DNA from: Escallonia rubra
Taxonomy: Eukaryota > Streptophyta > Magnoliopsida > Escalloniales > Escalloniaceae
DNA: 64,000 bases
Direction: 5' to 3'
NCBI GenBank assembly: GCA_033065855.1
Contig: JAVXUO010001376.1
Location: 868,001 to 932,000 of the forward strand
Of the stretch, positions 23,001 through 32,659 are shown one piece after another. Positions within the stretch are counted from its first letter, which is position 1. Each line of letters starts with the position of its first letter. The notes beneath the pieces are model-generated. The model was not told where the DNA came from and searched no databases. It was given only the letters and a program-made list of their open reading frames with translations. Made by a program: the position numbers and the translations under genes.

Positions 23001-23024
23001 TGGTAACGGCTCAGGGGCATTACA
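20008..23024 (-). mobile_element. LTR-derived unit 3 (about 3 kb), head-to-tail with unit 2
   Basis: It repeats unit 2 from TTTCGAAACGTTAAACACTCGCTC onward and extends further right, finishing with CAGGGGCATTACA at about 23012-23024. Reverse-complemented, that terminus reads TGTAATGCCCC, a typical plant gypsy LTR start. Units 2 and 3 abut directly at about 20005, giving LTR-LTR-gag-LTR order on the minus strand. The CA-rich and G/C-rich middle contains a hairpin (21833-21846), a 23-base C run (22244-22266) and three short repeats of GTAGTCACNTAGTGGCTTTT type (about 22355-22410). No gene is seen. Confidence 0.5.
22244..22266. repeat. Poly-C tract (about 23 bases)
   Basis: A homopolymer C run. 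Its exact length is likely unreliable from sequencing and assembly. Confidence 0.9.
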
Positions 23025-23620
23025 CAAACAGATTTTGCTCATCCTACAAACTTGTAGCTCTTAGAAAGATGCACGATTTAGGCTTTTGAATTGTCTAACT
23101 CAAACTTCGCATGAATAATTAAGTTAGGGCTAGTAAAAATCCTAGAAATGAAATTTGTCCGATTTAAAAAAAAATGTTATTTTGGACCTGAAGACAACCT
23201 TAAATGGATTCAACTTCTCCTGTAGCTCTTGCAAAAATAAACAATTTAGACTTTTGAATCACCTAAGTCGGGCATTGTATGAATAGATTACAGCTAGTCA
23301 AGATTTGGGTGAATGCTTAATTCGGGAAATCAAGATTTCTGACGTAGCCACTCTTCTCTGAGGTTTTTATTCCACATTCTAATTAGCCAAATGACCATTT
23401 TTTAGAGGTAAAAAACCCTAACCTAGGTTAAACCTAACTGGACTGGACTCAAACTGGGTTAGACTGGACCACTTATTAGACTTACTTAAATAAATTAGGC
23501 TCGTTATATTATTATTAGGCCTAATCCCTGTCATAATATAATAAACATAATTGACAATCAAGTTAAATAATTATTTAATTAATAAAAAGACCACACAAAT
23601 GGGGTATCTACAGAGACCCT
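23025..23620. repeat. Dispersed repeat, homologous to the right part of 6021-8135
   Basis: Shared blocks include TGTAGCTCTT(A/G), GATTTAGGCTTTTGAAT, TGAATCACCTAAGTCGGGCATTGTATG, CTAACTGGACTGGACT and a final AATAAAAAGACCACACAAA. It is non-coding and degraded. It directly follows the LTR terminus at 23024, so it may be the internal or LTR part of a related element. Confidence 0.6.
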
Positions 23621-23829
23621 TGGTGAGTGAGGGAATGCGCGTACTGCTGAACATCACCGTAAACAACACATTTTTGTAGTAGAATATGGAATAGACCACA
23701 AGACCTAAGATAGACTGAAAAACTCACACATATATGATATTGGACCTTTGCAAGGTTTCCTACATATCTTTAAAAAAAAGAATTAGACCAACATAGTTCA
23801 GAAAGGGTGGGGATATTGTTCGAAGCAGG

Positions 23830-24319
23830 ATCTAATAGTAACAACGATTGGTCATTGATCAATAGTAAGAGGGAAAGTGAAGCCAAACCTTGTCTACAGC
23901 CGGAGCAATGACGATTTGTCGTCTGGACACATCGAAAGCTTATGACTAAGAGCCAGAGCCAATAGTATCGACGATTGGTCGCTTAGCCATAAGAAGCATC
24001 CCTAGAAGCTGGAGTCAATGGAAACAACAATTGGTCATCTAGAGATACTAAAATTAGTACTGGAACTGGACAGCGGCTGGAAAACCTCACTGCCTTAAAA
24101 ATCGAAGCAAATAGTAACAACATTCAGTCGCTTAAGTGCTCCTAGAATCCGAAGCATATAGAAACAACAATTGGTCATCTAGACACACTGAAGGCTTATG
24201 ACTAAGAGCAAGAGCCAGAGCCATTAGTAAAGACAATTAGGCGCTTGGCCATAATCTCATCCCTAAAAGCCAAAGCCAATGGTAACAACAATTGGTCGTC
24301 TAGGAATACGAAAAATAGG
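23830..24319. repeat. Degenerate tandem repeats around an AACAACAATTGGTC core
   Basis: At least eight variants of AATAGTAACAACAATTGGTC(G/A)TCTAG or ATTGGTCGCTTAG occur, near 23834, 23904, 23961, 24015, 24107, 24155, 24220 and 24277, separated by about 50-90 bases. Blocks such as GCTTATGACTAAGAGC also recur. It abuts the 3' LTR of the Tat element on the left. No coding frame is seen. Confidence 0.7.
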
Positions 24320-25706
24320 TGTTGCCACGGAAAGGGGTTCGTTGCCACGTGGAGGTGCCACAAAGGATGCAGTCTGAGTCAGCTTCCAGGTAGACAAAGT
24401 GGGAGACAACAAGGATGGAGTAAGGGTTGAGAGCAAGGCTCCCCAGACAGGTCACGAGGGCTGGCAGCGCCGCGTGGGCAGGGTAACGACGAACAGGGCC
24501 GGCGGTCGATAGTCCGAGTCGAGGGTGCATCGTTAAGGGTCTGATGTCAGGAGTCTAAATGTCTTTCTCTCACTAGAAATCCAGAGAGAATAAATGTCGA
24601 ATGAGAGAGAAGTCCCCTAAATGAGCTCCAAAGTCCACTATTTATAGGGAAAAGCGTGCATGTGTCATCAGCCAACACGTGTCGTCTCCTGGGAGTGATA
24701 GGTCGCCAGGGGAGATTGCCAAGTATCGATTCTCTGTTGGGCTGTTGGTCCCCGAGTTCGTGCTGCCCTGCCCTTACAGCATCTCTCTGCCTGTCTGAGG
24801 AGATTGACCATGCCGCAGTAGCACGATCAGAGTAACCCGTTGCCCCAGCCACCAGTCCAAGCCCTTACTGAATCCCACGAGATGCGTCAAGGGACGCGCA
24901 TAGATCCTGACAGCGATGAGGGTTACCCCTGTTGCCAACTGCCAGGCGGACTAGGCACGATGCCCTCTAAGGACCTGCTCCCGTCCTGGAGTGACCTGGG
25001 GTTCATTGCCCTGGCGGTGTCGATGATCAATGGTAACATGAGTGGACATGCCTGCAGCTCAGTGCTCAGAGTCCGCTGCGAGGGCCAGAGCCCGTTGGTT
25101 GATTGTGTCGGTGATGGCTTTAGGGTTGTGAGCCCATCCCGCTGCGAGGGCCGAAGCCCGTCAGGTGATTGTGCCGGCGATGCCTTTAGGGTTGTGAGCC
25201 CATCCCGCTACGAGGGCCAAAGCCCGTCGGTTGATTGTGCCGGCGATGGCTTTAGGGTTGTGAGCCCATCCCGCTGTGACGGCCGGAGCCCGTCGGGTGA
25301 TTGTGCCGGCGATGGCTTTAGGGTTGTGAGCCCATCTCGCTGCGAGGGCCGGAGCCCGTCAGTTGATTGTGCCGGCGGTGGCTTTAGGGTTGTAAGCCCA
25401 TCCCGCTTCGAGGGTTGGAGCCCGTCGGTCGATTTTACCGGCGATGGCTTTAGGGTTGTGAGCCCATCCCACTTCGACGGCCAGAGCCCATCAGTTGATC
25501 CCGCTTCGAGGGCCAGAGTCCGTATTATGAAGATGCCATACAAGAGTGGCGACAAGTGTTGTGGAATGATACCAAGCCGACGATGCGCGTCCGTGAGCGG
25601 CAGTTGTTGCGACGGCGATGTGTGGGCGACAATGGGTGTCGCGCGACCAATGGTGGTGAGTGAGCATTACAGAATGCGTTGAGTGAGATGCGAGTAGTGG
25701 TAAGCA
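24320..25706 (-). repeat. 3' LTR of the Tat-type element
   Basis: It is about 90% similar by eye to 34153-35386: TGTTGCCACGGAAAGGGGTT, GCCACGTGGAGGTGCCAC, then CATGTGTCATCAGCC and AGCATCTCTCTGCCTGTCTG. On the minus strand it would run TGCTTACC...GGCAACA, with TG/CA ends. A purine run (GGGGGAGGGAA on the minus strand, just right of 25706) fits a polypurine tract and sets that boundary. The boundary remains provisional because the other LTR is truncated before it. Confidence 0.7.
25074..25519. repeat. 66-bp tandem repeats inside the 3' LTR (six full units plus partial)
   Basis: Units start at 25074, 25140, 25206, 25272, 25338 and 25404, with a decayed unit from 25470. Because 66 is a multiple of three and the unit lacks stops, frames stay open on both strands (plus strand: 22-residue repeats of RCEGRSPSVDCAGDGFRVVS type). 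The frame 24840-25682 is therefore a by-product of the repeat, not a protein gene. Confidence 0.9.
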
Positions 25707-25726
25707 GGTTCCCTCCCCCAAAGACA

Positions 25727-25892
25727 GGGGTGGCCGACCCCCTTTCCAAGGAGGGTGGCCGACCCCCTTCTAAGGATGGTGGCCGACCCCTTCTAAAGAG
25801 GGTGGCCGACCCCCCTTTAAAGAGGGTGGCCGACCCCCTTCTTGGGGGGGTGGCCGACCCCCTTCTTAGGGGGGTGGCCGACCCCTCGGGGG
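25727..25892. repeat. About 24-bp GC-rich minisatellite (seven units) next to the 3' LTR
   Basis: Units are variants of GGTGGCCGACCCCCTTCTTA with a following G-rich stretch, seven in a row with lengths of about 23-26 bases. GGGGTGGCCGACCCC is nearly self-complementary (GGTCGGCCACC). Tandem repeats between integrase and the 3' LTR are known in Tat-lineage elements. Confidence 0.85.
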
Positions 25893-26890
25893 AAGATCTG
25901 CACTTGAGTCCGATTGCTGTCCGGACGGTCGATGCACGGAGCACTTTGACCGGCTAATGGCGTCGAGCAATTTGACTGACAAACGGGTGATGTGTCATGC
26001 AATACGTGTTCCTTAGCGGGACCAAGGCGTGTGGTCAGAATAGGTTGTGAACATAAGCCCCCTGCGTGCGGGGTGCACGGAGGGGCAACCCGAGCGGGCG
26101 CCGCACGCATAAATGGTGTTGTTTTGCAATCAGGTAGTGAGAAGAAAAAAATATGCGAAAAAGACGATGTTGTTGAGTGGAGACACGGTGCGTCAGAAAA
26201 AAATTGAGCGTGAAAAAGCTTAACCGGTGAAAAAGTAGACCTGGTGGTTTTGTGGAGAAAAGAAAAGAAAAATGGTTTGAAATTGGAATGGGTGGTTGAG
26301 ATTGAAGATGGCCCACCCCTATAAATAGTGAAGGAGAATGGGAAATTTCCAAAATCCTCATTTTTAACTTTTCATCCAAGAGAGAAGATAAAAGAGAGAG
26401 AGAAGAACGATGGTGAGAGAAGGGAAACTAGTGGCTGAGGGGTCGGCCGGAGATGGGGGTCGGCGCAGCCAAGGGGTCGGCGGGGGTGAGGAGAGGGAAA
26501 AAAGAGGGGAAGGAGAGAGGAAAGAGAAGAAAGAGGATGGGGATTGGCCGGACGAGGAGGGTCGACCGGGCAAGGAGGGTTGGCGGGAGTAGGGGGTCGG
26601 TGGGACGAGGGGGGTCGGCCACATCAGGGGGCTCGGTCAGTACGGGGGAGATGAGAGGAAGAGAAGGAAGGGAAGAAAGAAGGGAGATGTGAAAGGGGTC
26701 GGCCACACGGGGGGGGGTGTTGGCCACCCCAAGGGGATCGACTAGCCAAGAGGCCTCTGCCAGTGCCGCGGTCGCGGGGGAAAGGGGAAGAGAAGAAAGA
26801 AGGAGAGAATAAAGGGGGTCGGCAGGCCCGAGGGGTTCGGCAGGCCCGAGGGGGTCGGGGGCTGTAGGGGGGTCGGCGGTGCCAAGGGTC
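25893..26890. other. Non-coding region of the Tat element, GGGGTCGGC-rich
   Basis: No gene is seen. From about 26420 the sequence is purine-rich with dozens of GGGGTCGGC-type motifs, the opposite-strand relatives of the minisatellite at 25727-25892. It yields long but low-complexity frames on both strands (Pro/Ser/Leu or Gly/Arg/Glu-rich), which I regard as spurious. A possible TATA box (CTATAAATAG at about 26320) faces the antisense plant-mobile-domain frame downstream. Confidence 0.5.
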
Positions 26891-26984
26891 GGGGCCAAGG
26901 CCGCCGCCTACCGAGCCGATGCTTGTGCTGAAAAAGCTAAAGCATAAGATGTGGGCAAAGCCGTGAGGTGGGTCAACGAGCACA

Positions 26985-27930
26985 GCACGACCATCGCGAG
27001 TTGTGACGACGGAGCCTGTGCCAGCGTCACCGATAGACGAGGCCGCAGTTGCGTCAGGTGGTGAGACGGGAGTGCCGTTGGATTTTGACGATGCGCTGGT
27101 GAGGACATATGATCCTGATCTGAATAAGATGAACACTCTGCTGGGCGTGAAGGGGGTAGTGTCGGCCGTACCTGACTGAGAGTTATGGAGGGAGCTGGCC
27201 ATTCGTATAGTTGATGGGGCATTCACGGTGCCTTGGAGCGGTGCATCGATGGGCGGGGAGCCACGAGCGCCGTCACCATATGTGCTGGCTCTCAGTTGGG
27301 AGGAGGCACCTGTGCCATCGCCAAGGTATGTTGCGGGGCTGTTGGTGGAGCAGGAGGATATACCCTGGGCACCCGTGGTGTTCAAGAGCAACGGTGCGAT
27401 GCCGGTCGGGTAGGACTTCTGATGTGATCATATGGTGGAGACGCCGCAATGGGCAGCACTTTTGCAGACGTTGGGGTTAATGCCGGCGGTTGACATTTCG
27501 GGGAGGGGGTTGGAGCTGTATAGAGATACGCCTAGGATGACCCTGCTGATGTCGAGGTGGAGTACTCAAACACATACCTTTGTGACTGAGTTTGGAGAGA
27601 TTGGGCCGACGCTGCTGGATATGATGATGCTGACGGGGTTGCCGATGCATGGAGAGTTGGATGCGCGTGTGACGCGGCTCACTGTGGAGGGAGGCGGTGA
27701 TGTAGGTGTGGCTGCCATCATAATAGAAAATGTTGATTTACTGAAGGTTCTCTTGTCAGGAATGCAAGGAGCAGGCGGTGGAGGGAGGTGGTGATGTTGG
27801 TGCAGTTGCCAAGGCAAGGGAGGTGGTGGCAGCTGAGGTGGATGAGCCAGCAGTCGGGGATGAACCGGAGGTGGCCGGTACATCGGGAGTTGGTGTGAGC
27901 AGTAGGGTGAGTCCACTACCGATTACTGAG
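26985..27930 (+). pseudogene. Antisense plant mobile domain (PMD, aminotransferase-like) frame in the Tat element
   Basis: One plus-strand frame runs from about 26985 to 27794 with only three stops (TGA 27177, TAG 27411, TGA 27420). It encodes a plant-mobile-domain-like protein: ELWRELA, YVLALSWEE, WAALLQTLGLMPAVDIS, SRWSTQTHTFVTEFGEIGPT, then LLDMMMLTGLPMHGELD. The THTF...GE.GPTLLDM..L.GLP core is the best-conserved part of the PMD family (MAIN/MAIL1-like proteins of plants, also found inside transposons). An acidic, Val/Ala/Glu-rich tail follows to about 27930, where it meets the truncated integrase frame head to head. The frame is opposite in direction to gag-pol. PMD frames in plant transposons, including gypsy elements, are known. 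Whether this copy was ever expressed is not visible. Confidence 0.75.
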
Positions 27931-28560
27931 GAGAGAGTGGCTGTGTGTCTAGAAGTCCTGTAGGCCCAAAGGGCATGTCTTAGCTTTTCGGACCAAGAGC
28001 CGCTTGCGTCATGAACCATTCGTGACAAAACACGCAACATAGTTTTGTTGGAGGCTTCAGCTTGACCATTGCCTTGCGGATAGTAAAGAGTTGATGTCAA
28101 GTGATTGATGTCATCTGCTTCCATGAGAGTTCGAACATCCCGGTTGATGACTGGCGTGTCATTGTCAGAAATGATGCATCGGGGAATGCCGAAGCGACAG
28201 ATGATATGATCGCGCAAGAAGTTGGCAATGGCGCCCCCTGTGGCTCTTCGCAGAGGTATGGCTTCGACCCACTTTGTGAAACGCTCCGTTGCGACCATGA
28301 TCCAGATGTGTCCTTTCGACGGTGGGTGGATAGGGCCTATGAGGTCGAGAGCCCAAGAGTGAAATGGCCAAGGGACCACGATCATACGAAGGTCGGACGT
28401 CGACGTGTCTCTGGCAGGGTTGGCAATGTCGAACATGAGAAATGGAATTGGATTCCATGGTCGGCCAATAGTACCCCATCCTTAATAATTATGCGTACAG
28501 CTTTTGCGAGCCTTGATGCTCCCCACAAGCACCATTGTGCACTTCATTAATTACTTCCAC
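27930..28560 (-). pseudogene. Integrase of the Tat-type element (zinc finger and DDE core, C-terminus lost)
   Basis: The minus strand shows an HHCC zinc finger (HNGACGEH, then CQPCQ at about 28550-28410). A catalytic core follows with D in WALDLIGPI, D in CIISDNDTPV, and E in GNGQAEASNK. The second Asp and the Glu are separated by 35 residues, the D-D(35)E spacing. HALWAYRTSRHTAT near 27960 is the conserved end of the core. Immediately after it the sequence changes to the antisense PMD region, so the C-terminal domain is missing. A frameshift separates the zinc finger from the core and a stop lies just after the zinc finger's HxxxxxxH. Confidence 0.88.
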
Positions 28561-28599
28561 GGCCTGGGCACCCTGTAAGCATCGCAGGGTGCGCCCCGA

Positions 28600-29570
28600 A
28601 AACCCTTTATGAAATAACTTGCCTTCTGTCACAAAATATCTGACCGATTTGCGCTTGACGGATCGTGCCGAGCTATGGTCAGGTGGTAGGAGTCTGTGGG
28701 ATAGATATTGTATGAAAGGTTGACGCCAGTCACCCTCGGCGTTGATGGTAAGAGCTTCCGCACTATCTGGCGCGTAGAGGCATTCTGAACAATCCCACTA
28801 TACATCCGAAGCATCCTTGGCCATGGATGGCCAAAAGAAGCCCATGCGCTGAAGGCGACGGTATAGAGGGGGGCCGTCGAGGCCACAACATTTCTGATGG
28901 CCAAACTATAGTTTGTTCTTTGCTTTTGCTAGGGCCAAACATCTGGCCAGAGTGCCTCCGGGACATCGTCTGTACAAAACGTCTCCCAACATCAAGAAAT
29001 CTGTGAGAGTAGAGGCGAAAGTGAGAGATGGCGCCTTAAGTTGGTCGACAATTAGCTGCCTCCAATCATCGGCCGTAGTGTCTTTGGGGAAGAAATTCAA
29101 CGCTGTGGATGGTGTGGTCCTTCTGATAATGGTTAGCATGCGTTGTTCACCGTCAACTTCTATTTTTGACGCAATCGTGGCCAAGCTGTCTGCATGTCGG
29201 TTGTGGCGCCTGTTGTGATGTTCATATTGGACATGGCCAAGTCTTCCCTCCAAGTGTTGTACCAGGGCGCGATAAGGTGCCAAAGCTGGCTCTTTAACCG
29301 TGAACTCTCCGTCAGCCTGCTTCATGATCAAGTTTGAGTCTCCCTTTATACATAATGATTTAGCCCCCATGCTGATAGGCAGCATGAGGCCGATGACAAG
29401 GGCCTCATACTCGGCTTCATTGTTAGATACCGGAAATGCAAGCTTGAAGGATAGGGATGTGGTAACACCCTTTGAATTTCAAAGGACAATGTCGGCACCC
29501 CCTTGCCGGAGGGGAGCTCCCTGGGGACATGTGCTAGTGGCTGAGCCGTCGAACTCAAGAGTCCATAATT
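28600..29570 (-). pseudogene. Archaeal-type RNase H domain and linker to integrase
   Basis: On the minus strand, WTLEFDGSAT (about 29570) begins an RNase H fold of the type found once more in Tat elements. EAEYEAL (about 29420), the KGDSNLIMKQ block (about 29345) and HADSLATIA (about 29180) supply the remaining catalytic positions. The following residues (DDWRQLI, FLMLGDVLYRRC) form the usual linker into integrase. The first part and the rest are split by a stop near 29480 and a frame change. The region 28600-28900 continues the linker with decayed frames. Confidence 0.82.
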
Positions 29571-30060
29571 CATCTACGTCGGAGATCAGGGCAGTCTCTT
29601 CCCCAGGCAATTGGTCTAAGGTCGGTTCATATCGTTGGCGTGGGAAGAAGGACATGAGGTCTGCAAGTGCTTGGCTCCGTAGAGCTGTAGGGTTCTTGAT
29701 GGATAAGCCAAACTCAGCCAATAGCAATAACCAACGTGTAAGTCATCCCGACAGGGCAGGGCGTGTGAGCATGTACCGTAATGGATCAGCCTTGGTGACA
29801 AGTGTAATTTGGTGCGACAGGAAGTAGTGTCTGAATTTCTGCGAGGCGTAGAACAAGGCAAAGCAGTGTTTTTCGAGCTCAGAATAATTCGAGTCCCCCG
29901 ATTGACCGACTGAGATAATAGACTGGGCGTTCCACGCTGTCCACTTCTTGGGTGAACAATGCCCATACGGACCTGGGCATGGAGGTTAAGTAAAGCAAGA
30001 GTGGAAGACCTCGTTGTGGCACGATCATGGTCTGCGGCGACATGAGGACCGCCTTGATCT
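29570..30060 (-). pseudogene. Gypsy-type RNase H domain of the Tat element
   Basis: In minus-strand order I can read LPLLLYLTSM, PVYYLSRSIGGSE, EKHCFALFYASQKFRHYFLSH, DPLRYMLTRPALSG, then LLLLAEFGLSIKNPTALRSQALADL. These are the conserved blocks of the gypsy RNase H that follows RT. Several frame changes and stops break it. Confidence 0.8.
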
Positions 30061-31004
30061 ATTCGAATGCTTGCTGTTGGGGCGCACCCCAACTCCATGG
30101 GGCGCTCTTGCGCGTTAAATGCTGGAAGGGCGTGATGAGTTCGGCCAAGGCAGGGATGAATCGGCAGAGGTAAGAAACCTTGCTGAGGAAGCTCTTCAAC
30201 TGTTTGGTGCTCTTCGGAGGAGGCATCTCTTGGATGGAGGCGGCCTTAGAAGGGTCAATGTCGATGCCCTGTTGACTGACCAAAAAGCCGAGGAATTTTC
30301 CGGAGGAAACTCCAAAGGCACATTTCAACGGATTCATCCGCATGTTGTACTGGCGACACCGGTCGAAGACTGCCCGTAGGTCAGCAAGGTGGTCGCTTAC
30401 CTTTTTATACTTGATGATGAGATCGTCCATAGTCTTCCACTATGCGGTGTATCATGTCGTGAAAGATAGCTGTCATAGCTCTCTGATAGGTAGCACCCGC
30501 ATTCTTGAGACTGAAGGGCATGACTTTCCAACAAAAGTTACCCATTGGGGTCTGAAAAGTTATCTTGGCACAGTCGCCTGGATTCATTCAAATTTGGTTG
30601 TAGCCGGCGAAGACGTCCATGAAAGACAAGGTTTCATGTCCGGCGGCAGCCTCCATAAGCATGTCAATATTGGGTAGTGGAAATTCATCTTTAGGGCACG
30701 CTTTGTTCAAGTCGCGAAAGTCAATACAAATGCGGACCTGTCAATTCTTCTTTTGCACAGGAACAACATTGGCCAACCAGATAGGATGAGTGATGGGTTC
30801 AATGAAGCTAGCTCGTAGAAGTCGTTCGATCTCTTGCTTGATCTTCAATTCGAGCTCGTGGCGGAAGGATCGCGAATGTTGTCGTACAAGGCTGAACCCG
30901 TTAGCAATATTGAGATGGCGTGTCACCAAGGCAGGATCCAATCTGGGCATCTTGTTGTAACTCCATGCCAACACGTCCCGATACTCGCGGAGGACAGTAA
31001 CCAA
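30059..31004 (-). pseudogene. Reverse transcriptase of the Tat element
   Basis: The domain begins at YRDVLAWSYNKMPRLDP (about 30985) and continues with SFIEPITHPIWLANVVPVQKKN, RICIDFRDLNKACPKDEFPLP, TPMGNFCWKVMPFSLKNAGATYQRAM and the catalytic MDDLIIK (30430). It then has CAFGVSSGKFLGFLVS and the thumb-like end at KSAPWSWGAPQQQAFE. A one-base frameshift falls at the catalytic box: VEDY in one frame, MDDL in the next, where an intact element would read YxDD continuously. A stop sits after PVQKKN and another after AGYNQI. Confidence 0.9.
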
Positions 31005-31268
31005 TCCCTCTCTTCGGCCCGGGGCGAGTTTCGTGCCAATGTAGGTCAGTCGAGGTTCCTCGCCCGGGTCAGCCAGGTCAATTTCTTCAAGATCTTCGGC
31101 CTGCGGTCGAGGGCCGTCTTCATAGCAGGGTGGGGCAGCCCCCGGGGTAAGCTTGGGGTCTGGCGGACAATGCTCAGCCGTACAGCACCACTATGTCTCC
31201 GTAGGTAGGTTGGCGTCGAGGGGGTCAGATGGCAGACCCCCCGGAGTCCCCGGACACCGTCATAACTG

Positions 31269-32171
31269 TTAGATCATTCTTTCGTCTTTGATGACGCGTT
31301 GGAAGGTAGATTCAAACTTGTGCTTCTTGGACTTGGGGGATGAAGGCGGGGAATTGGTCGCGACAGTAGGTGGCGCTGTCGAGGTTGATGCTTTGTTTTT
31401 GTTGCTTTTCTTGGACTTGGGCTTGGATTTGGGAGGCTTGTTTCCACACAGCTCATCCCAATCTGGCAACTTGGTGGAATGGATGTGAGTAGCATTCTCA
31501 CCATCCGCGGCAAGCTCAGTGAAGAAGGAGGCTTCGGCGAAGTAAGACTCAACACACTCGAAGGGGGCTTTGGTGGCAGGGATTGTCATTGCTACCTCAT
31601 GTCCCGCGGGACCGGCCACCAGCCTCACACACTGGTGGTACGTTGAGGGAACGGCCTTATTGATATGAATTCAAGGTCGACCAAGTAGTAGGTGGAAGGA
31701 AGACTCATTGTCTATCACGTGAAAAATAGTGTCACGATGGACAGTTCCGACCATGAGGTCGACAGTGATGTGGTCGAGGGTAAACTGAGGGCCTTGCCCA
31801 AAGCCAGTAATTTTGATGAGGTCACGGATGATCTTTCTTGGTGGTATGTCGGCCCGCTACAAGGTGATGAGAGGTATTATGTTGATCAAGGCGCCGCAGT
31901 CTACTAAGGCACGGAGGAAACCAGTGCCGTTAATAGTGCATTCAAGGTACAACGGCCGGTTATGGTGCTCAATTGGTGGTGAGTCCTTGTCTGAAAAAAT
32001 GAATACGGTGGAAGGGATATGTCTGAGCTTGGCCTGGGCGGTAAAGCATTCGGGCCCGAGGCCTGTGGTGACCTTGATCAAACAGTCCGAGAGATAAGTC
32101 TGTGCCGCGGGTGAAAACCCTATTTCATCAAAAAAGCCTTTGATCTTCGACATTTGGCTAGTTGAGGACAC
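31269..32171 (-). pseudogene. Retroviral-type aspartic protease region of the Tat element
   Basis: On the minus strand, RPLYLECTINGTGFLRALVDCGALINIIPL (read in two pieces, ending near 31870) is the protease active-site block. DCGA stands where D(T/S)G is standard, so the motif is altered. Downstream, HVIDNESSFHLLLGRP is the conserved flap/C-terminal part, followed by a stop where Trp is expected. A Lys/Ser/Pro-rich spacer (KPKSKPKSKKSNKNK, about 31430-31380) leads toward RT. Confidence 0.75.
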
Positions 32172-32659
32172 TAGCTAAGGAGCAGAAGGTACACAAGTTG
32201 TGACCATAGGCGAGACTTCCGCAGCAGCTTCGGGGACGAGAGACTCGATGTGGTTGGTAGCAGCTATGAGCACCTGATCCTCCCGGTTTTTGTTGCCATG
32301 ATTTGGGTAAGGGTCCTTTCGCACATCGTTGTTCTTCCGTAGCTGTAGGTCGCCTGACGCGACCTTCCTTGCAAAGATAGCTTACAACACATTGCAGTTC
32401 TTGAGAGGATGGCCAAGGGCCTGATGGAAGGGGCAGTAGTTGGGCCTGGTTCTTTCTTCGTCTGTGATGGGGATCCGCACGGGTGGCAATTGGAAGTTGT
32501 CATCATTAACGACCCATTCCGTCAAGAACTCTTTCACCGTATTCCAATCACACGAAAAGGTAGGCAGAGTCTCTTGTTGTCGTCGCTTGTCGGAGCGTTG
32601 GTCCCCATCTGGGAACTGACGCTTAAAGCCAGTGTAATTGTTGATGTTGCTATTGCTGT

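Noticed and set aside
24840-25682. 280-codon frame with 22-residue repeats
   Set aside because: It lies in an LTR and is open only because the 66-bp repeat is a multiple of three; the opposite strand is open too.
26364-27391. Long Pro/Ser-rich minus-strand frames and Gly-rich plus-strand frames
   Set aside because: Low-complexity translation of GGGGTCGGC-type repeats, partly shadows of the antisense PMD frame.
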